A stretch of 40,691 nt of DNA from a virus, in IMG/VR virus record IMGVR_UViG_3300025030_001266, positions 1-40,691 of that record; one strand, 5' to 3'. Made by a program: the position numbers and the translations under genes. Of this stretch, positions 39,639 through 40,691 are shown in pieces (the first letter of the stretch is position 1; every line of letters starts with the position of its first letter). Under the pieces are notes generated by a model. It was not told where the DNA came from, did not search any database, and worked only from the letters and a program-made list of their open reading frames with translations.

Positions 39639-40691
39639 ATGGCAAGAACATTTGATAATAATGCGGCAAATTACCTTGAGGTGGCAACTGTCCCCGCAAC
39701 GGGTACTCCTGTTTCAATGGCGTGTTGGTTTAATACTGCCACAGTAAACGCTAATGACACCATGATTTCACTTGCAGATAGTGGAACGACAAATAATTGG
39801 TTAATTATGAACATGAGGGGAGGGGTTGCCGGAGATCCCATTGCGGTTTGGATAAACGCAGCAGGAAGCCAACAAATAACAGTAACCACATCAGGTGTAA
39901 CAGCGGGGCAATGGCATCACGGTCTTGCCGTATTTGCATCTTCTACCAGCAGGACTATCTATCTTGATGGTGGGTCAAGTGCAACAGGAACAACTAACCT
40001 CACCGCAACTGGATTAGACAGGCTTAGTGTTGGTCGAGTAGGAGATTCTACACCATCATCAGAATTTAACGGACAGATAGCAGAGGTTGCACTTTGGGAT
40101 GTTGCGTTAACGGCTGCTGATGCTTTGATGCTATCTAAAGGTTATTCTCCTTTGTTTGTTAAACCCGGAAACTTAATCGCTTATTATCCAATAATAGGTA
40201 ATAACTCCCCCGAAACAGACTTGATAGCGGGTGCAAATTTAACAGTCAACGGTACTGTAGCAAAGGCTGTCCATCCCCGCATCATCTATCCTTCTCCTGC
40301 CCAGATAAGGAGGTTTACAACAGCATCTGCCGCTTCCGCTTCTTTATCACCAAGTGCCAGTGAAAGTAAGTCAGCTTCTGCATCTGAATCCAAGTCACTT
40401 TCACCATCAGCTAGTGAGTCGAAATCAGCCAGCGCTTCTGAATCCGCTAGCGAGTCACCATCAGAATCAAAGTCTTTAAGTCCTAGCACATCCGCCTCTG
40501 CCTCCGCTAGTCCGAGTGAATCAAAATCTTTGTCTCCTTCGGCCAGTGAATCAAAAAGTGAGTCCAAATCCGCGAGTGCTTCCTTGTCGCCTTCAACCAG
40601 TGAGAGTAAATCGGAGTCAGCTTCTAGTAGTGCTTCGGAATCTAAATCTCTCAGTCCGTCTGCCTCCGCTTCTGCTAGTGAGTCTAAGTCA
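39639..40691 (+). CDS. LamG-domain serine-rich-repeat protein, right-truncated
   Basis: ATAAGGAGTAAATA precedes ATG 39639. The frame is open to the last base (351 codons), so the gene is cut by the window edge. Residues ~1-225 are a LamG-like domain (YLEVATVPATGTPVSMACWF, WHHGLAVFASSTSRTIYLDG, FNGQIAEVALWDVALT, LIAYYPIIG). From ~228 the sequence is serine-rich repeat with Glu- and Lys-containing units (SESKSASASESKSLSPSAS). It is probably a second carbohydrate-binding appendage with an extended stalk. Confidence 0.82.
   Translation, partial: MARTFDNNAANYLEVATVPATGTPVSMACWFNTATVNANDTMISLADSGTTNNWLIMNMRGGVAGDPIAVWINAAGSQQITVTTSGVTAGQWHHGLAVFASSTSRTIYLDGGSSATGTTNLTATGLDRLSVGRVGDSTPSSEFNGQIAEVALWDVALTAADALMLSKGYSPLFVKPGNLIAYYPIIGNNSPETDLIAGANLTVNGTVAKAVHPRIIYPSPAQIRRFTTASAASASLSPSASESKSASASESKSLSPSASESKSASASESASESPSESKSLSPSTSASASASPSESKSLSPSASESKSESKSASASLSPSTSESKSESASSSASESKSLSPSASASASESKS

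Noticed and set aside
40286-40567. Minus-strand acidic 93-residue frame
   Set aside because: It is the antisense reading of the serine-rich repeat (Ser/Ala/Glu codons give Asp/Leu/Ala) and has no promoter or ribosome-binding site.
1-40691. Alternative genetic code (TGA or TAG recoded)
   Set aside because: All three stop codons end genes at tight ATGA/TAATG junctions, so the standard code fits.

Overview
The window is one stretch of a dsDNA tailed-phage genome infecting an unidentified bacterium. The evidence is a contiguous morphogenesis block (terminase small and large subunits, portal, scaffold, major capsid), a lysis cassette (XhlA-like membrane protein, M23 endopeptidase, holin-like protein), a phage primase-helicase, and near gap-free packing with ATGA overlaps. 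TAA, TAG and TGA all act as stops, so the standard bacterial code applies. I see no integrase, tape measure, DNA polymerase or tRNA. A head-tail adaptor followed by a LysM protein and a 1565-residue putative internal protein, with no tape measure, is more podovirus-like than siphovirus-like, but that is inference. The host cannot be named; peptidoglycan-directed enzymes only show that it has a peptidoglycan wall.

Layout. (1) 1-11995, plus strand: fibre or appendage proteins, adaptor, LysM protein, giant multidomain protein, lysis genes, a HAD phosphatase and an HNH-like protein. (2) 12004-17133, minus strand: a compact early-type operon with very small genes, YopX-like protein, HNH and EndoVII-like nucleases, lytic transglycosylase, PD-(D/E)XK nuclease, a possible ssDNA-binding protein, and an HTH protein at its head. 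(3) 17134-17223: divergent promoters. (4) 17224-20147, plus strand: split primase zinc domain, TOPRIM-helicase, a TGTTCA repeat cluster that may be an origin, and small regulators. (5) 20236-27785: packaging and head genes, with a minus-strand zinc/HTH gene between scaffold and capsid. (6) 27824-37480: a cassette of glycosyltransferases, methyltransferases and sugar-nucleotide enzymes plus a Tad2-like (DUF2829) protein. (7) 37503-40691: LamG-type appendage proteins. The window ends inside a serine-rich repeat.

How the genes may work together. Four structural proteins (1521, 26437, 37503, 39639) carry long Ser-Ala-Ser-Pro/Lys/Glu repeats resembling streptococcal serine-rich-repeat adhesins. 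Between two of them lies the sugar cassette. Three of its glycosyltransferases carry a D-x-H-C motif and a W-x-x-G-G ... H pattern like polypeptide GalNAc-transferases (GT27), which glycosylate Ser/Thr. I infer that the phage may encode its own O-glycosylation pathway for serine-rich virion appendages. A second theme is transcription: many genes are preceded by TTGnnn-18 bp-TAnnnT promoters whose predicted start site falls on or within a few bases of the ATG, so several operons appear to begin with leaderless mRNAs.
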